DNA from: Bifidobacterium sp.
GTDB taxonomy: Bacteria > Actinomycetota > Actinomycetes > Actinomycetales > Bifidobacteriaceae
Direction: 5' to 3'
DNA length: 64,000 nucleotides
Assembly: GCF_022647885.1 (NCBI RefSeq)
Contig: NZ_JALCLM010000001.1
Coordinates: forward strand, 1,054,001 to 1,118,000
Each line of letters starts with the position of its first letter. The first letter of the stretch is position 1. Below the pieces are notes generated by a model that ran no database searches, was not told the origin of the DNA, and saw only the letters and a program-made list of their open reading frames with translations. Positions 33,263 to 43,326 of this stretch are shown here, piece by piece. The position numbers and the translations under genes are program-made.

Positions 33263-34786
33263 CTAGATATGTTGAGTATGTAATGGGGCAGGCGGATTAA
33301 TGAATTCGTTGTCTTTGTAGTTGCTGGTGTCTTCGGCGAAGCGTGTCACTCGTACTCGATCTTCGGGAGTTAGCGCAGCAAGGAAATCCTCCTCGTAATC
33401 GTCAAGTCGTGTTGGGTAGTCTCCGTTGAAGTAAGCAACGCACAGTCCGCCATAAGGCGCATCAGCATTCAAACCTATGGATTCGACCAAACCGTCGACT
33501 GTGAGGAAAGATAAGGAATCTGCTCCGATATAGTCACGAATGTCTTCGACGGACTTCTTTGCAGCAATAAGCTCGGAACTTTTTTGAATATCGATACCGT
33601 AGTAGCAGGGATATTTCAGGGGAGGTGAGGCGATACGCATATGTACTTCTGTGGCGCCTGCCTCACGGAGCAAACGCACAATACGCTTCGATGTAGTTCC
33701 GCGAACAATTGAATCATCTATAACGATAACTCGCTTTCCGGAAACCACACCACGTACGGCTGCAAGCTTCATACGCACACCCTGCTCGCGGAGTTCCTGA
33801 GTTGGCTGGATGAAGGTTCGTGCCACATATTGATTTTTGATAAGACCCATTTCATTGGGCAGACCCGAAGCTTCCGCATAGCCTGAGGCTGCAGAAAGTG
33901 AAGAGTTTGGAACGCCAATAACCATATCGGCATCTACTGGGCACTCTTTCGCCAAACGTGCACCCATACGCTTGCGTGCCGAATGGACATTAATCCCATA
34001 AATATTGGAATCAGGCCGTGCGAAGTAGATGAATTCCATCGAGCAAATAGCTAGCTGAGTATCATCGGTATATCGTTCGATGCGATAGCCTGAGTCATCA
34101 ATAATCACGATTTCACCAGGGCGAATATTTCGAACGAATTGTGCGCCGACAATATCGAGAGCACAAGTTTCTGAGGCGAGAATATACGCCCCGTTTGTCA
34201 TACGTCCTAACGATAGTGGTCTGAAACCATTAGGATCCAATGCACCGATGATTTCATGCTCAGTCATGAGCAAATAAGCGAATCCGCCATGAACCTGATT
34301 AAGCGCGTATTTCAATTGCTCAATGAAGTTACTACCAGGAGCACGACGGATAAGATGCATCAACACTTCAGTATCCGAATTGGAATGGAAAATCGCACCC
34401 TGCTCTTCGAGTTCACATTTGAGTGATTCACAGTTCGTGAGGTTGCCATTGTGGCATAAAGCAATGTCGCCGTCATGGAAACGGAAGATGAAGGGTTGAA
34501 TGTTATCAATCGAACCCGAACCTGAAGTGGCATAGCGCACGTGCCCGATGGTGGTGTTGCCTTTAAGCCTAGTGATATTGGCTTCTTCGGAAAACACCTG
34601 TGTTAGTAGTCCAAGACCACGGTGCCCAATAAGGTGACCATCGTTGTTGGAAACGATGCCTGCACCTTCTTGGCCGCGATGTTGTAGGGCGTGTAAACCG
34701 AAGTATGTCAGACGGGCGGCATCAGGGTGACCCCAGACGCCAAAGACGCCACATTCCTCATGCAGGCCTTCTAGCTCAGCAGGCAT
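33263..34786 (-). CDS. purF: Amidophosphoribosyltransferase
   Basis: It catalyses the first committed step of purine synthesis, making phosphoribosylamine from PRPP and glutamine. A short propeptide precedes the catalytic Cys of ECGVFGVWG, as in the self-processing class of PurF. The glutaminase domain has [11 protein letters not shown] and HNGNLTN; the PRPP loop is [14 protein letters not shown]. Of four cysteines that hold a [4Fe-4S] cluster in Bacillus PurF, three seem present ([21 protein letters not shown]). The fourth is replaced by Tyr in [11 protein letters not shown]. Clusterless PurF is therefore possible. The ATG at 34786 has GGAAGGAG 10 nt upstream; the ATG at 34804 lies just before this site. 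Confidence 0.95.
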   Translation of the reverse strand: MPAELEGLHEECGVFGVWGHPDAARLTYFGLHALQHRGQEGAGIVSNNDGHLIGHRGLGLLTQVFSEEANITRLKGNTTIGHVRYATSGSGSIDNIQPFIFRFHDGDIALCHNGNLTNCESLKCELEEQGAIFHSNSDTEVLMHLIRRAPGSNFIEQLKYALNQVHGGFAYLLMTEHEIIGALDPNGFRPLSLGRMTNGAYILASETCALDIVGAQFVRNIRPGEIVIIDDSGYRIERYTDDTQLAICSMEFIYFARPDSNIYGINVHSARKRMGARLAKECPVDADMVIGVPNSSLSAASGYAEASGLPNEMGLIKNQYVARTFIQPTQELREQGVRMKLAAVRGVVSGKRVIVIDDSIVRGTTSKRIVRLLREAGATEVHMRIASPPLKYPCYYGIDIQKSSELIAAKKSVEDIRDYIGADSLSFLTVDGLVESIGLNADAPYGGLCVAYFNGDYPTRLDDYEEDFLAALTPEDRVRVTRFAEDTSNYKDNEFINPPAPLHTQHI

Positions 34787-34878
34787 GCTGGCGGCTCCTT
34801 CCATAGTTTTTGGTGATGTAGGGAACTCCGCGTTTCTCTACATACGTTACCAAGTGTGTACTACATCTGACGGGAAGG

Positions 34879-37800
34879 TTAACGGGTGAAGTACTCAACC
34901 CCACCCTCGATGATTGGTTGGAATGTTTGTGCGTCGGGAACATTACGATACAGTCCTGGTCCACGACGTTCGCTGTGTCCCATCTTGCCCAGTACGCGTC
35001 CATCCGGGCTGGTTATAGCTTCGATGGATAGCACTGATCCGTTGGGATTAACATCAAGATTCATTGAAGGCACACCCTGCTGATCGACGTACTGCGTGGC
35101 AACCTGGCCACCTTCAATTAAGCTGCGTACCGTGGCTTCATCAGCAACAAAACGACCCTCGCCGTGGCTGATAGCAATCGTGTGAATATCGCCCACAGTG
35201 CTTTTGCTCATCCAAGGGGAGAGGGTAGAAGCCACTCTGGTGCGTACTAAACGACTTTGGTGGCGCCCAATAGTGTTGAACGTTAACGTCGGGTAATTGG
35301 CAGACATCGGCACAATATGACCAAAAGGAACCAAACCGAGTTTAATCAAAGCTTGGAAGCCATTACAGATGCCAAGCATCAGACCGTCGCGGTTATTGAG
35401 CAAATCACCAACGGCATCGCTCACCTCAGGGGAGCGGAAGAAAGCAGTGATGAATTTTGCTGAACCATCAGGTTCATCTCCACCTGAGAATCCTCCAGGC
35501 AACATCACCATCTGACTACTACGAATAGCCTGTGCGAGTGCTTTGGTACTCAGTGCCACAGCGTCTGGAGTGAGATTGTTAATAACTACAGTGTCAACTT
35601 CAGCACCGGCTCGTTTGAATGCGCGGGCAGAATCATATTCACAGTTTGTTCCAGGGAATACAGGAATAACCACGCGAGGTTTAGCAACGGTTTGTGGATG
35701 ATGTTCAATACTTGGCACGTGCGAACTAATAGTTTCCACAACTTTGCCATCGCCACGATATGGGAATATTTCTTCGATGCCAGATTCCCAGGTCTCTTGC
35801 AATGTACTCAGATCAATGTTCTCATCCTGAGTTTGCAATGTATATGCTTCACTAGTCACACCAATCTGTCGAAGTGAGAGATTGGATGGGAGTGTTGAAA
35901 TGTCAGCGTCATCAGATAATTCCACTACAAAGCTGCCGTAACGAGGCGCGAAAAGTACGCTGGTGTTAACATCCTTGTCCAAGGTTAAACCGAGGTGGTT
36001 GCCCAGCGTCATAGTGAACAAAGATTCAGCCAAGCATCCATAACCAGGTGTAGAGATAGCCAAGGCAGAACCTTCAGCAACCAGAGACTCAACTGCAGTA
36101 ATTGCTGCAATAAGGCTGTGCTTTTCGGGGGTTAGCCCATCTGACTGATATTGCGGTTCAATAAGCAACACACGGCTTCCCGCGAACTTGAATTCTGGAG
36201 AGGTCGCCTTATTCGCCGACCCGACAGCTACTGCAAAGCTGATGAGGGTAGGTGGTACGTCAAGCTCTTCGAAGCTGCCGCTCATGGAGTCTTTGCCACC
36301 AATAGCTCCAACTTCTAAGTCAAGTTGTGCCATTAATGCGCCGAGTACTGCTCCAACCGGTTTACCCCAACGAGCAGGGTCTTCGCCTAACTTTTCGAAG
36401 TACTCCTGCAAAGATAAATAGGCATCTTCACGGCGGAAGCCAGCAGCAACCAACTTGCTGATACTCTCAACCACGGCCAAATAGGCACCAGTGAATTGAT
36501 TACGTTCAGTGATATAAGGGTTGAATCCCCATGCCATCGCGCTTGCAGTGGTGGTTTCGCCGTCAACAGGGAATTTGGCTACCATCGCCAAACTTGGTGT
36601 CAATTGGCGGTTGCCTCCGAAAGGCATCAACACAGTTGCTGCGCCGATGGTGCTATCAAAACGCTCAGATAATCCTTTATTTGAGCAGACATTCTGATCA
36701 CTAACGAGCGAATGTAAACGTTCTTCAAGACTGTTACCTGCCCAAGTGCGTTGGTAAGTTTCTGGGTTGGGCACATGTACATCTGTAAATTTTGGTGCAC
36801 CATTAGACGACAGAAATGCGCGACTCACATCAACGATGGTGTCGCCCTTCCACGTCATGCGCAGACGCTTCTCTTCGGTTACGCTCGCCACCACAGAAGC
36901 CTCAAGGTTTTCTTGTCGGGCATATTCTAGGAATTCTTCTAGATCGTCAGGTGCAAGCGCAACTGCCATACGTTCTTGGCTCTCAGAGATTGCGAGTTCC
37001 GTACCGTCTAAACCCTCGTACTTTTTTGGAACAGCATCAAGGTTGATATTAAGCCCATCGGCAAGTTCTCCAGTAGCCACTGAGACTCCGCCAGCGCCGA
37101 AATCATTGCAGCGTTTAATCAAGCGGCAAGCATCACCTCGACGAAAGAGCCGTTGCAGTTTTCGCTCTACTGGAGCATTGCCCTTTTGCACTTCAGCTCC
37201 GCAATCTTCCAGACTTTCAGCATTCTGTGATTTCGAAGCCCCTGTGGCGCCACCGATACCATCACGGCCTGTACGCCCTCCGAGCAGAATGATTTGATCA
37301 CCTGCTTCTGGCTCCTCACGACGCACATGATCTGCAGGTGTCGCACCAACAACAGCGCCGACTTCCATACGTTTGGCCACATAGCCTGGATGGTAGATTT
37401 CGTGTACTTGCCCTGTAGCTAAGCCAATCTGGTTGCCATATGAAGAATATCCTGCAGCAGCGGTCGTCACAATTTTGCGCTGGGGTAGTTTGCCTGGAAG
37501 TGTCTGATCAAGTGGGGTAGTAGGGTCCGCTGCACCAGTGACACGCATAGCTTGGTATACGTAGCTTCGACCCGAAAGGGGATCACGGATTGCTCCGCCA
37601 ATACACGTTGCTGCTCCACCGAAGGGTTCGATTTCAGTAGGGTGATTGTGAGTTTCATTCTTAAATAGGAACAGCCAGTCTTGGTCTTCACCATCTACGT
37701 CAACAGTGGTTTTGACGGTGCATGCATTAATTTCCTCGGATTCATCGAGGTTACGTAACACCCCTGTGGACTTCAGATACTTAGCGCCGATGGTTGCCAT

Positions 37801-38601
37801 ATCCATCATGCACAGGGTTTTTTCGTCACGTCCGAGTTCGTGACGAAGAGAAAGATAGCGATCAAAAGCCTTTTGAACTACGGCATCATCAATTTGGATA
37901 TTCTGCAATTGCGTTCCAAATGTGGTGTGACGGCAGTGATCTGACCAGTATGTATCAATAACTTTGATTTCAGTAATAGTGGGGTCGCGCTGTTCTTCCT
38001 GAAAATATTTCTGACAGAAGATAATATCTGCCAAATCCATTGCTAGACCGCGTTCTTCAATGAATTGAGCGAGGCTACTTTCATCGAGGGAAACAAATCC
38101 TTTGACAACTTCGACCGCAGTCGGTGTGGCCATTTGCATGTTTAACGTTTGTTTAACATCCAGCGAAGCTTCGCGCGCCTCAACAGGGTTGATAACATAA
38201 CGTTTAATTGCCTCAAGGTCATCGTCAGAAAGCTGACCATCAATCAAGTAAACAGTTGCTGTACCGACTGTTGGACGCTCGCCCTGGCTCATCAGCTGAA
38301 TGCATTCGCTAGCAGATTCTGCTCGCTGGTCGAATTGCCCAGGCAGGTATTCCACAGCAAATATGTGTGCAGACTCTGATTTGGGAAGCTTATCGCTGAC
38401 CATATCGGTTTGAGGTTCACTAAATACTGTGGGAACACTCTGTTCAAATAGCGAAGAGCTAATGCCCTCCACATCGTAACGATTAATCAGACGCAGCGAT
38501 TTCAGCCCCTTGAGGCCTAGCACTGTGCGCAGCTCATGGCTCAGCTGCTGCGCCTGAACATCGAATCCGGATTGCTTCTCAACGTAGACGCGGAAAACCA
38601 C
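34879..38601 (-). CDS. purL: Phosphoribosylformylglycinamidine synthase, single-chain
   Basis: A large 1240-residue enzyme that makes FGAM from FGAR, glutamine and ATP. It combines the PurS-like, PurL and PurQ functions. The ATPase half shows TFKNETHNHPTEIEPFGGAATCIGG (in part), GGRTGRDGIGGATGAS and CNDFGAGGVSVA. The C-terminal glutaminase shows VFPGTNCEYDSARAF, LPGGFSGGDEPDGSA and the nucleophile segment LGICNGFQALIKLG, ending in SHGEGRFV. The long single-chain form is typical of proteobacteria and also, from memory, of bifidobacteria, whereas most other actinobacteria split it. The GTG at 38601 with GAGAGGA upstream gives the MVFRVYVEKQ start; the ATG nine codons earlier lacks one. Confidence 0.95.
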   Translation of the reverse strand: MVFRVYVEKQSGFDVQAQQLSHELRTVLGLKGLKSLRLINRYDVEGISSSLFEQSVPTVFSEPQTDMVSDKLPKSESAHIFAVEYLPGQFDQRAESASECIQLMSQGERPTVGTATVYLIDGQLSDDDLEAIKRYVINPVEAREASLDVKQTLNMQMATPTAVEVVKGFVSLDESSLAQFIEERGLAMDLADIIFCQKYFQEEQRDPTITEIKVIDTYWSDHCRHTTFGTQLQNIQIDDAVVQKAFDRYLSLRHELGRDEKTLCMMDMATIGAKYLKSTGVLRNLDESEEINACTVKTTVDVDGEDQDWLFLFKNETHNHPTEIEPFGGAATCIGGAIRDPLSGRSYVYQAMRVTGAADPTTPLDQTLPGKLPQRKIVTTAAAGYSSYGNQIGLATGQVHEIYHPGYVAKRMEVGAVVGATPADHVRREEPEAGDQIILLGGRTGRDGIGGATGASKSQNAESLEDCGAEVQKGNAPVERKLQRLFRRGDACRLIKRCNDFGAGGVSVATGELADGLNINLDAVPKKYEGLDGTELAISESQERMAVALAPDDLEEFLEYARQENLEASVVASVTEEKRLRMTWKGDTIVDVSRAFLSSNGAPKFTDVHVPNPETYQRTWAGNSLEERLHSLVSDQNVCSNKGLSERFDSTIGAATVLMPFGGNRQLTPSLAMVAKFPVDGETTTASAMAWGFNPYITERNQFTGAYLAVVESISKLVAAGFRREDAYLSLQEYFEKLGEDPARWGKPVGAVLGALMAQLDLEVGAIGGKDSMSGSFEELDVPPTLISFAVAVGSANKATSPEFKFAGSRVLLIEPQYQSDGLTPEKHSLIAAITAVESLVAEGSALAISTPGYGCLAESLFTMTLGNHLGLTLDKDVNTSVLFAPRYGSFVVELSDDADISTLPSNLSLRQIGVTSEAYTLQTQDENIDLSTLQETWESGIEEIFPYRGDGKVVETISSHVPSIEHHPQTVAKPRVVIPVFPGTNCEYDSARAFKRAGAEVDTVVINNLTPDAVALSTKALAQAIRSSQMVMLPGGFSGGDEPDGSAKFITAFFRSPEVSDAVGDLLNNRDGLMLGICNGFQALIKLGLVPFGHIVPMSANYPTLTFNTIGRHQSRLVRTRVASTLSPWMSKSTVGDIHTIAISHGEGRFVADEATVRSLIEGGQVATQYVDQQGVPSMNLDVNPNGSVLSIEAITSPDGRVLGKMGHSERRGPGLYRNVPDAQTFQPIIEGGVEYFTR

Positions 38602-38651
38602 AGTGCGTGTCCTCTCTGTATGGGGCATTATTCTCGTGGACTATTGAATGT

Positions 38652-39434
38652 TTAATGCTTACAGTTGCAATTGCCTTTGCCTTTGCAACATGTTGTAGTG
38701 CTTTCCAGAGTGCGCAGACGAGCAAAGATCTCTTCATAAGCAGGAATAATGCTGCCGAGATCACGACGGAACAAATCTTTGTCGAGATGCTCAATTGCTG
38801 CATTATCTTCAGCTTGATCCTTAACATCCCACAAACGGCAGGTGTCTGGTGTGATTTCGTCAGCTAAAAGAATCATCCCATCGCTGGTAATACCCATCTC
38901 AATCTTGAAGTCCACAAGCTTGACATCGATTGAAGAGAACAAGGCATGCAACACCTGATTAATTTCGCGTGCTTTAGCAGCAATGATTTCCAGTTGTTGT
39001 GATGTTGCCAAATTTAGAGCGAGAATATCGTCATTGTTAATGAAAGGATCATTAAGTGCATCGCTCTTATAAAAGAATTCAAGCACTGGCCTACTCAGCT
39101 CAGTGCCTTCCTCGATGCCATAGCGCTTGGCAAATGAACCAGCGGCGACATTACGCATAACGATTTCCAGTGGGAACATGGTCATCTTGCGTACCAGCTG
39201 CTCAGTTTCAGACAGCTGTTTAACAAAATGACTGGCGATGCCGCGTTTAGCAAGTAGACGGAACATCAATGAGGTGATCTCATTATTGAGATGTCCCTTG
39301 CCTTCAATCTGCTCTTTTTTAGCGCCGTTACCAGCAGTTGCCTGGTTCATGTATTCGACCCAAAGAATATCGGGGTCATCGGTCGCGTAGAGTTTTTTTG
39401 CCTTGCCTTGGTAGAGCAGATCCAACTTCTCCAT
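38652..39434 (-). CDS. purC: SAICAR synthetase with a cysteine-rich tail
   Basis: It joins aspartate to CAIR. The start [21 protein letters not shown] and the later [22 protein letters not shown] and [13 protein letters not shown] motifs identify PurC of the short bacterial type. That form usually ends near residue 240. Here about 15 residues are added, ending [12 protein letters not shown], with Cys at 249, 250, 256, 258 and a final His260. This looks like a metal or redox site and is not part of the known fold. The gene lies 50 bp upstream of purL in the same operon. The ATG at 39434 has GAAAGG upstream. Confidence 0.93.
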   Translation of the reverse strand: MEKLDLLYQGKAKKLYATDDPDILWVEYMNQATAGNGAKKEQIEGKGHLNNEITSLMFRLLAKRGIASHFVKQLSETEQLVRKMTMFPLEIVMRNVAAGSFAKRYGIEEGTELSRPVLEFFYKSDALNDPFINNDDILALNLATSQQLEIIAAKAREINQVLHALFSSIDVKLVDFKIEMGITSDGMILLADEITPDTCRLWDVKDQAEDNAAIEHLDKDLFRRDLGSIIPAYEEIFARLRTLESTTTCCKGKGNCNCKH

Positions 39435-39512
39435 GGCTCGCCTTTCTTGTGCAGCATATGCGCAAAGGGGGATATATCGTCAACGGACAGTGAAAAGAGT
39501 ACCAAGCGCCTA

Positions 39513-39537
39513 ATACAAGCATGAAACATGCTTGTAT
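39513..39537. repeat. Perfect 11-bp hairpin between purT and purC
   Basis: ATACAAGCATG-AAA-CATGCTTGTAT forms an 11-bp stem with a 3-nt loop, 13 nt after the purT stop. There is no T tract. It may be an attenuator, an RNA-processing site or an operator. Confidence 0.6.
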
Positions 39538-39550
39538 ATCATCTCAGTTG

Positions 39551-40852
39551 TTATTTATCTGTGGTGCTTATGGTTAGAGTGTCAAGGATCTCGGCGCTTT
39601 TTGCACGGGCATCGGACTCGCTGCTTCCGATGGACAATGCCACTGCCATACGGCGGTGCCCATGGATCTCTGGTTTATTGAAAATGCGCAATTCGCTATC
39701 TTCAACTGCCAGTGCCGCCGGAAGATTTGAGAACACAGCCTGGCCTTCGCCTGTGACAACAATGGCCCTGCTGCAAGCAACTTGACCTTTTGCAAGGTTT
39801 ATGGAGACATCGCTATCGGTGACAGGGATGCCTAATATTGCCCGCGCGTGGAGGGCGAATTCGCTGAGACGTTGCGAAACGAGAGTGACCATACCTGTGT
39901 CATGGGGGCGAGGTGAAACTTCGTTGAAAAGTAAGGTGCCGTCGGTGAGCACAAAGAGTTCAACACCGAAAACGCCCCAACCAAATTCTCCCTTGGTGTT
40001 GGCTTCGTCTACCAAACCTTGAACAGCTTGTTTGGCGAGAGAGCAGGCATCTTTCAAAATCTCAGAAGGCATCGCTGCAGGTTGCCAAGATTCACGGTAA
40101 TCACCGCTTTCTTGACGTTGCCCAATCGGAGCACACGTGACTATACCAGCACTAGAACTTATGGTGAGAACAGTTAACTCATAGTCAAGGGGAACTAAAG
40201 CCTCAACGATAACCTTTGAGATTTCGCCATTTTCTGCGGCACGGCGGCCGGTCTGTGCCTCATTCCACGCATCTACAATCGACTCGGAATCTCGCACCAC
40301 TGATTGACCATGTCCGGAAGAACTCATAATAGGTTTAACTACGCACGGATAACCGACCTGTTCAGCGCCCGACTGTAATTCTTCCAAAGATTGAGCGAAA
40401 CGATATGGCGTGGTTGGCAGACCCAAAACTTCATGTGCCAACACTCGTAAGCGCTCGCGATCCATACAAATCGCTGCTATGTCAGAGCTGGGTGTGACTT
40501 GTATGCCTGAGCGTGCAGCTGCGGCTAGTTGAGAAGTGGCTATTGCCTCTACTTCAGGGACAATGATGTTCGGTTTGACTTCGTCAATCAACGCTTGTAA
40601 AGCAACAGGGTTTGTCATGTCGAGAACCCTGTTTTCGTGGGCGAATTGTGCAGCTGGAGCTCCTGCATAGCTATCAGCAGCACAAACCCAGACGCCTAAG
40701 CGCATAAGCTCTATCGCAACTTCACGGCCTAATTCACCTGAACCTAACAGCAGCACTCTGGTGTTGTCTGGAACAAGAGGATTGCCATATTCTCGTTGTT
40801 TGGAAATTGAAGGATCGATTTGATGTGAGGTTGCATCGCTCATGGGCTCCAT
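39551..40852 (-). CDS. purT: Formate-dependent GAR transformylase
   Basis: An ATP-grasp enzyme that formylates GAR with formate and ATP, an alternative to the folate-dependent PurN. The start region RVLLLGSGELGREVAIELMRLG, then VPEVEAIAT, CVVKPIMSSSGHGQS and FNEVSPRPHDTGMVTL are diagnostic. The 433-residue length fits. The choice of PurT links purine synthesis to formate, which bifidobacteria produce with pyruvate-formate lyase. Two close starts (40852 and 40843) cannot be separated; the second has GGAG only 3-4 nt away. It is the first gene of the pur run, and the aminotransferase gene diverges from it. Confidence 0.95.
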   Translation of the reverse strand: MEPMSDATSHQIDPSISKQREYGNPLVPDNTRVLLLGSGELGREVAIELMRLGVWVCAADSYAGAPAAQFAHENRVLDMTNPVALQALIDEVKPNIIVPEVEAIATSQLAAAARSGIQVTPSSDIAAICMDRERLRVLAHEVLGLPTTPYRFAQSLEELQSGAEQVGYPCVVKPIMSSSGHGQSVVRDSESIVDAWNEAQTGRRAAENGEISKVIVEALVPLDYELTVLTISSSAGIVTCAPIGQRQESGDYRESWQPAAMPSEILKDACSLAKQAVQGLVDEANTKGEFGWGVFGVELFVLTDGTLLFNEVSPRPHDTGMVTLVSQRLSEFALHARAILGIPVTDSDVSINLAKGQVACSRAIVVTGEGQAVFSNLPAALAVEDSELRIFNKPEIHGHRRMAVALSIGSSESDARAKSAEILDTLTISTTDK

Positions 40853-40992
40853 TGTGCCACTCAGGTATGGATATTGCTCGTCCCGTAGCGATACTGATAT
40901 GCCCTGATAGAAATATCCCGTGATGCAGCAATACAGATATGGAGCAATGCGATTGTAAGATGATGTGAGTTAATGTACATGCCGTTCAGGGG

Positions 40993-42198
40993 ATGATGAG
41001 AGTGCAACAAGTCAACGAAGCAGCGATGGACATAACCCAGATGCTTGCGGATCGTGCAACTTCGATTCCGGACAATCCCTTTGCAGCAGCAGATAGCCGC
41101 GTTGCTCGGGCAGTGGCACAAGGGGCTGATGTCATTGATCTTAGCAAAGGCAATCCTGATGGTGAGCCACCAGAGTTCATGATTGATGCCGTTGTTAAAG
41201 CCTCTCACGATCCCACCGATTTTCGTTACGCACCCTTTGACGGTAAACCTGCGTATTTACGAGCAGCTGCTCATTGGTATATGCAGGAACATGGTGTGAC
41301 TCTTGATCCTGTGACGCAGATTCTTGCGGTGAGTGGTGCATCAGTTGGAATTGGACTAACTATACAAACGCTGATAAATCCTGGGGAGCTGGTGGTAGTA
41401 CCAGGGCCCTATTATCCGCAATATGAAGGTTCAACTGCAGTTGCTCAAGGTCGACTTCAAGCACTACCTACCGATGCTGAGCACGGATTTTTGCCGGATT
41501 TATCTGCTGTTCCTGAGTCTGTATGGCAGGAAGCCAAACTGCTGATTCTTAACTACCCAAACAATCCGACTGGTGCTGCTGCTACTCCGGAGTTTTTCGC
41601 GCAAGCTGTTGAGTTGGCTAAACGCTACGGTTTTGTGATTATGCATGACTTTGCTTATGCAGGTATAGGCTTTGACGAGAATCCACCTATTAGCTTGCTC
41701 AGTACGCCTGGCGCAGTAGATGTCGCTGTCGAGCTGTGCTCATTATCGAAGATGTATATGATTGCTGGTTGGCGAGGGGGCTTTGTGGCCGGCAACGCTG
41801 AGCTTATGCATGCATTGAAGATGGTGCATCGACAGACCAGCCTATTGATGGGAACCACAGTGCAAGATGCAGGCGCTGCTGGCCTTAACAGCGATCAATC
41901 GACTGTTCGTGTGCTTGCACAGCGTTATAAGCAACGTTTTCTAACCTTGCAACAAGGCCTTGCGCAGGCGGGTCTTGAAGTTTGCGATTCTCACGGCGGT
42001 CTCTTCGCATGGATGAGAGTCCCTGAAGGTACCAGTGACGCAGAGTTTTCGCAGTGGTTGCTTGCCAAAGCTGGTGTAGCAGTAATTGCAGGTTCAGATT
42101 TCGGCCCGACGGGTGCGGGATATGTCCGTTTGAGCCTGCTGAAGCCCGAATCCGACCTTGCCGAAGCTGCGAAACGCATCTGTAATGAACGGAATTGA
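40993..42198 (+). CDS. Class I/II PLP-dependent aminotransferase
   Basis: A fold-type I aminotransferase of about 390-401 residues. Motifs: VIDLSKGNPDGEPPEF near the N-terminus, VSGASVGIGLTIQTLINPGELVVVPGPYYPQYEG, LNYPNNPTGAAATPEFF, HDFAYAGIGFD and the PLP-lysine segment SLSKMYMIAGWRGGFV, then LRLSLLKP-like YVRLSLLKPESD. It resembles LL-diaminopimelate or alanine/aspartate aminotransferases; the substrate cannot be chosen. The start is ambiguous: the ATG at 40993 and GTG at 41002 share the GGGG site, and an ATG at 41026 gives a conventional N-terminus. Its stop codon overlaps the first base of a hairpin element. Confidence 0.85.
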   Translation: MMRVQQVNEAAMDITQMLADRATSIPDNPFAAADSRVARAVAQGADVIDLSKGNPDGEPPEFMIDAVVKASHDPTDFRYAPFDGKPAYLRAAAHWYMQEHGVTLDPVTQILAVSGASVGIGLTIQTLINPGELVVVPGPYYPQYEGSTAVAQGRLQALPTDAEHGFLPDLSAVPESVWQEAKLLILNYPNNPTGAAATPEFFAQAVELAKRYGFVIMHDFAYAGIGFDENPPISLLSTPGAVDVAVELCSLSKMYMIAGWRGGFVAGNAELMHALKMVHRQTSLLMGTTVQDAGAAGLNSDQSTVRVLAQRYKQRFLTLQQGLAQAGLEVCDSHGGLFAWMRVPEGTSDAEFSQWLLAKAGVAVIAGSDFGPTGAGYVRLSLLKPESDLAEAAKRICNERN

Positions 42199-42270
42199 GA
42201 TAACTGCAATAAAAGTGGAGATAATCTGTCGAAAATGTTGAGAAAAACCCCACTTTTATTGCAGTTATCT
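42198..42270. repeat. 21-bp perfect inverted repeat (hairpin family 2, copy 2)
   Basis: AGATAACTGCAATAAAAGTGG and its exact complement flank a 31-nt middle. The outer sequence matches the element at 5505-5583 except at two positions in its first 17 bp. The left arm begins in the stop codon of the aminotransferase, and the right arm ends 2 nt from the stop of the convergent threonine aldolase. It probably serves both genes as a terminator or 3' stabiliser. Confidence 0.85.
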
Positions 42271-42272
42271 TG

Positions 42273-43298
42273 CTAGAGCAGCTTAATCAGGGATTGGACT
42301 TCCGATTCCTTGGTCGCCCAGCTTGTGGCGAAGCGGATTATGGTGTGATCGGTATCGAAACGTTCCCAGATGCTGAAAATTACTTGTTTTGATAATTCTG
42401 CGAGCTTTTTATCATCAAGAATGACGAAAATCTGGTTCGTGGGGGAGTTGATATAGAAGCGGTATCCGCGTTTTACGAGTGCTGTGCGTAATACGCTTGC
42501 TGTGTCGATAGCATTCTTGCTGATATGCCAATAGAGGTCGTCGGTGAATAATGCTGCGAATTGAGCGCCTAATAGCCGCCCCTTCGCAAGCAAAGCTCCA
42601 CGCTGCTTAATCATGGTGAGCATGTGTTTCGGTGCATTGGCCTGCGGAAATACCACTGCCTCGCCACAGAGCGCACCGATTTTTGTTCCACCAATATAAA
42701 AGACATCGGCGTATGTGGCGATGTCCGTGAGGGTGACATCACTTTGCGGACATGCTAGTGCATAGCCGAGGCGTGCACCATCAATGAATAAGGGAAGATG
42801 ATATTCGTGGCAGACGGAGGAGATTGCGCTAAGTTCTGCTCGGGAATACAAAGTTCCATATTCAGTGGGGTGCGAGATGTAGACCATACCAGGGAAAACC
42901 ATGTGATCGTGATTAGCATCTTCAAAAAAACCTGCTAAATATTGTTGAAGAATGTTAGCTTCCATCTTGCCATCGTGCCCTGGAACTGTCAGCACTTTAT
43001 GGCCGGAAGCTTCAATAGCTCCTGCCTCGTGCATACTCACATGACCAGTGTCAACCGCTACAACACCTTCGAACTGATTGAGCATAGATGCGATAACGAC
43101 CATATTGGTTTGAGTTCCGCCGACCAATAAAAACACATCTGCGTCAGGTTTGCCGCAAGCTTCAGCAATCCGTTGTTTGGCTTGTGCAGAGAGATCATCG
43201 GAGCCATAGCCTGGAAGCTGCAGATTATTGGTGTCAATCAGACTCTGCAGTACGAGCGGATGTGCACCCTCGGAATAGTCGTTTTCAAAATGCAGCAT
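42273..43298 (-). CDS. Low-specificity L-threonine aldolase family protein
   Basis: A 341-residue PLP enzyme of the threonine aldolase / beta-eliminating lyase group, which cleaves L-threonine or allo-threonine to glycine and acetaldehyde. Characteristic segments are FENDYSEGAHPLVLQSL, YGSDDLSAQAKQRI, FLLVGGTQTNMVVI, DTGHVSMHEAGAIEASGHKV, PLFIDGARLGYAL and the lysine segment YIGGTKIGALCGEAVVF. The ATG at 43298 has AGGAGG, an excellent ribosome site. The GH13 gene lies 28 bp upstream in the same direction. Its glycine product can feed purine synthesis, although it is not part of that operon. Confidence 0.88.
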   Translation of the reverse strand: MLHFENDYSEGAHPLVLQSLIDTNNLQLPGYGSDDLSAQAKQRIAEACGKPDADVFLLVGGTQTNMVVIASMLNQFEGVVAVDTGHVSMHEAGAIEASGHKVLTVPGHDGKMEANILQQYLAGFFEDANHDHMVFPGMVYISHPTEYGTLYSRAELSAISSVCHEYHLPLFIDGARLGYALACPQSDVTLTDIATYADVFYIGGTKIGALCGEAVVFPQANAPKHMLTMIKQRGALLAKGRLLGAQFAALFTDDLYWHISKNAIDTASVLRTALVKRGYRFYINSPTNQIFVILDDKKLAELSKQVIFSIWERFDTDHTIIRFATSWATKESEVQSLIKLL

Positions 43299-43326
43299 GG
43301 TTCCTCCTGAGATTCCCGACTGTGAA

